From NCBI GenBank assembly GCA_002440085.1, contig DJRM01000116.1, positions 269 to 15,381 on the forward strand: 15,113 nt of DNA, written 5' to 3'. The DNA comes from Bacteroidales bacterium UBA6360. Lineage in GTDB: Bacteria; Bacteroidota; Bacteroidia; Bacteroidales; UBA932. Shown piece by piece: positions 12,911-15,113 of this stretch. Each line of letters opens with the position of its first letter. Within the stretch, counting starts at the first letter, position 1. The notes below the pieces were generated by a model, which saw only the letters and a list, made by a program, of their open reading frames with translations, searched no databases and was not told the DNA's origin. Both the position numbers and the translations under genes were made by a program.

Positions 12911-15113
12911 TCAGTTCTTGAGGCAACGGACCGAGTCGGCGTAAGAACGGCTGCTGTAGTCCACGTCCACTCCCGAACCATTGAAGTACAGGTAGTAGCC
13001 GTAGCCGCTGTTGCTCGCCGAGGACGACCAGTAGTCGCCATAGGAGCTTCCATTAAGAATAGGAAGGAAGACTGCCGGGACTGAATCCGAATAGGTTTTG
13101 CTTCCTGAGAACCAGCGGCCCTGTACCCCGTTGAATGTTGTCATCGCGGAATAATGTGCGGAAAGCGAACTCAATTCGTCTTTTGAAGGGACTCGCCATC
13201 CAGAAGGGCAAGGGTTCTGGCCGAAAGTATATGTTCCGCCATATATGTTACCTGAACTATACCCGGCATTATTCGGATACCACAGTCTGGAATCTATTGC
13301 CGCAAACAGTATTGTGGATGATTCATCAACATACTTTGTATTCAGACCGGAATCAAATGGGTGCAGGTTCAGGACAAACTCTCTTGATACACATATAACC
13401 TTTTCCAGACTTGAATTTTTATCGACATTCAAAGAACTAATATGAGTATTCTTGGTAAGGTCGAGTTCGGAGATGCCGAGGCCGGCGGCTTCGAGTTCCT
13501 TCAGGGACGGATTCCTGTCGAGGTTCAGGATGGTTATCTCCGGGTTGTCCGAGAGTTTGAGGGTCTCGAGCAGGGGGTTGCTGCGGACGTTGAGCGCGCT
13601 CAGGCTGTTGCCGGAGACGTTCACCACGGTGAGGAGCGGATTCTTCGTGAGGTTGAGCGTCGTGATGCCGTTGTTGTGGGCGTAGAGTTTCACGAGGGCG
13701 GCGTTGTTCCGAACATCAAGCGCAGTGAGGGCGTTGTCGTTGCAGTGGAGCTCCTCAAGCGCGAGGTTGTGCGTCACGTCGAGGGACTGGAGCTTGTTGG
13801 ACGAGGCGTCGAGGGTTCTCAAAGACGCGAGCGGAGAGAGGTCGACCGACTCAAGGGCTGAATTGAAATTCAGAAGAAGAACCTCAGTGGCAGGGCAAGG
13901 AAGGAACTCGACAAGAGAGGTGTTGTACATGATGCTGGCGTGGACAATGCCGGTGTTCTCGCTCAAGTCTATCTTCCTGCACCCGGTCTTTCCAATCCTC
14001 ACGGTGTTGATGTTTGTTATGCCGGAGAGGTTGATTTTCAGAGTCTCGATGCCCGTGTAGTCGTTCAGTATGAACTCATGCATCCCCGCCTCTTCCTTGC
14101 GGTCGGTGACGGAGTCGGTCTTCGAGTCCATCATGTAGACGTGCGCGAGCGAGGTGCAGCCGTGGAGGTCGAGTTCCTCGACAAGGTTGCCCTGGCAGCG
14201 GAGGGTGACGAGGCTGCGGAGGTTCGGGAGGATGACCTTCTTAATTGAGTTGTTGGAGCAGTCGAGGCCGGTGAGGTTCGCGCAGCTCTCAAGGCCGGTG
14301 AGGTCCGTGACTCCCTTGCCGGAGCAGTTCACCGTAGTGATGTTGTCAGCCTCGGCGACGCTTATCTCCCCGTCGCCGTCATCGTCGTAGTTGCCCACGA
14401 GGTAGGCCTTGAGTTTTGCGTCGGGGATGACTATCCCTCCGTCGTTGTACCTCACCTCAGTTGCGTCCTCCTTGGTTATGCTCAGTGCCGTCTGCTGCGC
14501 CGCGTCCTTCACCCACAGGATGGCGAGGCTCGCGTTGCCCGAGCAGTCCACGCTGAGGAGCGAGGCGAGAGGGCTTACGTCAAGTCTCGTGAGGCTATTG
14601 ACGGAACAGTCAAGCGAGGCAAGGACCTTGTTCTTAGTGACATCGAGGGTAGAGAGGGCGTTGCCGGCGCAGTTCAGTTCGGTGAGCTTTGAGCAGAGGG
14701 CGACGTCGAGGGCGGTCAGCGCGTTCTTCGAGCAGTCTATCGTTGTGAGTTCCGGGGCGGCGCTGGCGTAGAGAGTCGCAATCGAGTTGCCGTGGCAGTC
14801 GAGTTCGGCGAGCTTGGCGGTCTTCTGGAGGTTGAGAACCTTGATGGCATTGCCTGAGCAGTCAAGCTTTGTAAGCTCCGTGTTCTTCGCAAGGTCAATG
14901 GCCGTCAGCTGATTGCCAGCGCAGGAGAGTTCCGTGAGCAGGCGGCAGCCGGAGACGTTCAGGGCGGCGAGGCCGTTGCCCCCGCAGTCGAGCGTCTTCA
15001 GTTCCTTGTTCTGCGCCACGTTGAGCGACACGAGCCTGTTGCTTGCGCAGTTGAGCGTTTCGAGCGACTTCGAGCCGCTGACCGTGAGGGACTGGAGACG
15101 GTTCCTTGAGCAG
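12911..15113 (-). CDS. Leucine-rich-repeat surface protein with C-terminal FISUMP domain (5' partial)
   Basis: The frame is open to the right edge, so the N-terminus with its signal peptide lies outside; about 733 residues are visible. The GTG at 15031 is internal to the repeats and not a start. Repeats of about 21 residues with pattern L..LDCSGN.L..LDV..N form two arrays. Between them lies IPDAKLKAYLVG and an EF-hand-like loop D-D-D-G-D-G-E-I-S-V-A-E (14351-14386), which may bind calcium. The second array runs to about 13393, then a FISUMP domain with NPCPSGWRVPSKDEL, VFLPILNG and YWSSS ends the protein. It is expected to be secreted and surface-attached, for adhesion or ligand binding. Its last 45 codons are strongly biased to NNC codons for Y, S, G, D and N, and the stop abuts a hairpin, as in DGR-diversified ligand-binding proteins. 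GC content is higher than in the AT-rich genes downstream. Confidence 0.9.
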   Translation of the reverse strand, partial: CSRNRLQSLTVSGSKSLETLNCASNRLVSLNVAQNKELKTLDCGGNGLAALNVSGCRLLTELSCAGNQLTAIDLAKNTELTKLDCSGNAIKVLNLQKTAKLAELDCHGNSIATLYASAAPELTTIDCSKNALTALDVALCSKLTELNCAGNALSTLDVTKNKVLASLDCSVNSLTRLDVSPLASLLSVDCSGNASLAILWVKDAAQQTALSITKEDATEVRYNDGGIVIPDAKLKAYLVGNYDDDGDGEISVAEADNITTVNCSGKGVTDLTGLESCANLTGLDCSNNSIKKVILPNLRSLVTLRCQGNLVEELDLHGCTSLAHVYMMDSKTDSVTDRKEEAGMHEFILNDYTGIETLKINLSGITNINTVRIGKTGCRKIDLSENTGIVHASIMYNTSLVEFLPCPATEVLLLNFNSALESVDLSPLASLRTLDASSNKLQSLDVTHNLALEELHCNDNALTALDVRNNAALVKLYAHNNGITTLNLTKNPLLTVVNVSGNSLSALNVRSNPLLETLKLSDNPEITILNLDRNPSLKELEAAGLGISELDLTKNTHISSLNVDKNSSLEKVICVSREFVLNLHPFDSGLNTKYVDESSTILFAAIDSRLWYPNNAGYSSGNIYGGTYTFGQNPCPSGWRVPSKDELSSLSAHYSAMTTFNGVQGRWFSGSKTYSDSVPAVFLPILNGSSYGDYWSSSASNSGYGYYLYFNGSGVDVDYSSRSYADSVRCLKN
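12914..13048 (-). other. DGR-like variable region in the FISUMP C-terminus
   Basis: Of the 45 codons before the stop, 28 end in C, and most are AAC-related (AGC, TAC, GGC, GAC, AAC). They encode runs such as SNSGYGYY and DVDYSSRSYAD, framed by invariant YWSSS, LYFNG and SVRCLKN. DGRs mutate template adenines, turning AAC codons into NNC, and FISUMP/DUF1566 C-lectin-type folds are known DGR targets. The template repeat and reverse transcriptase are not in the window, so this is an inference from pattern. Confidence 0.45.
13393..15113 (-). repeat. LRR-coding repeats, period about 63 bp
   Basis: Consecutive 63-bp units encode the 21-residue LRR. They are broken around 14090-14460 by the calcium-loop insert and some irregular repeats. 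Words such as the codons for LDCSGN and L..LDV recur through the stretch. The array is a likely site of recombination and copy-number change. Confidence 0.75.

Noticed and set aside
13442..14771. Several plus-strand open frames opposite the LRR gene, Val/Glu/Arg-rich
   Set aside because: They mirror the 63-bp LRR repeats on the other strand and have no independent support.
13393..15113. Non-coding tandem repeat or CRISPR from the 63-bp periodicity
   Set aside because: The period matches 21-residue LRR codons in one open frame, so it is protein-coding.

Overview
The window looks like a chromosomal segment of a Bacteroidales (Bacteroidota) bacterium, probably gut-associated. Genus cannot be fixed from the sequence. 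The evidence is the promoter grammar (TTTG-N19-TAnnTTTG, seen cleanly twice), weak or absent Shine-Dalgarno sites, and the protein families: an OPT transporter, a PIN-family/RelB-like toxin-antitoxin pair, a DUF4143 ATPase relic, BIG_2 and Fn3-like lipoprotein parts, and two C-terminal FISUMP (Fibrobacter succinogenes major paralogous) domains.

Left end (1-947): the 5' end of a 23S rRNA gene on the minus strand runs off the window. It has its own rRNA-type promoter and a boxA-like element about 290 bp upstream. No 16S or tRNA lies between that promoter and the divergent opt gene, so the 23S appears unlinked from 16S, unless this is an assembly join.

Housekeeping block (948-7442): on the plus strand are an OPT-family peptide transporter and peptidase T, which fit together as peptide uptake followed by tripeptide hydrolysis. 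Convergent to them, on the minus strand, an SGNH-hydrolase-like exported protein and an MBOAT acyltransferase are spaced by one base. They look like an O-acylation pair modifying an envelope polysaccharide, driven by a strong Bacteroidota promoter.

Accessory block (7500-12860): this part is more AT-rich. It holds a double-truncated AAA/DUF4143 ATPase relic, a RelB/DinJ-like antitoxin with a PIN toxin, and a BIG_2/Fn3-like/FISUMP surface lipoprotein gene broken by an apparent microhomology deletion with frameshift. It also holds a cluster of three unrecognised genes, the first with a HEPN-type R-x4-H motif.

Right end (12911-15113): a large leucine-rich-repeat surface protein, incomplete at its N-terminus, ends in a FISUMP domain. 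The last 45 codons are dominated by NNC codons (Tyr, Ser, Gly, Asp, Asn) and the stop codon abuts a perfect 8-bp inverted repeat. This combination resembles the variable region of a diversity-generating retroelement (DGR) target, and it is the most interesting signal in the window. No reverse transcriptase or template repeat is present here, so the DGR reading is an inference.
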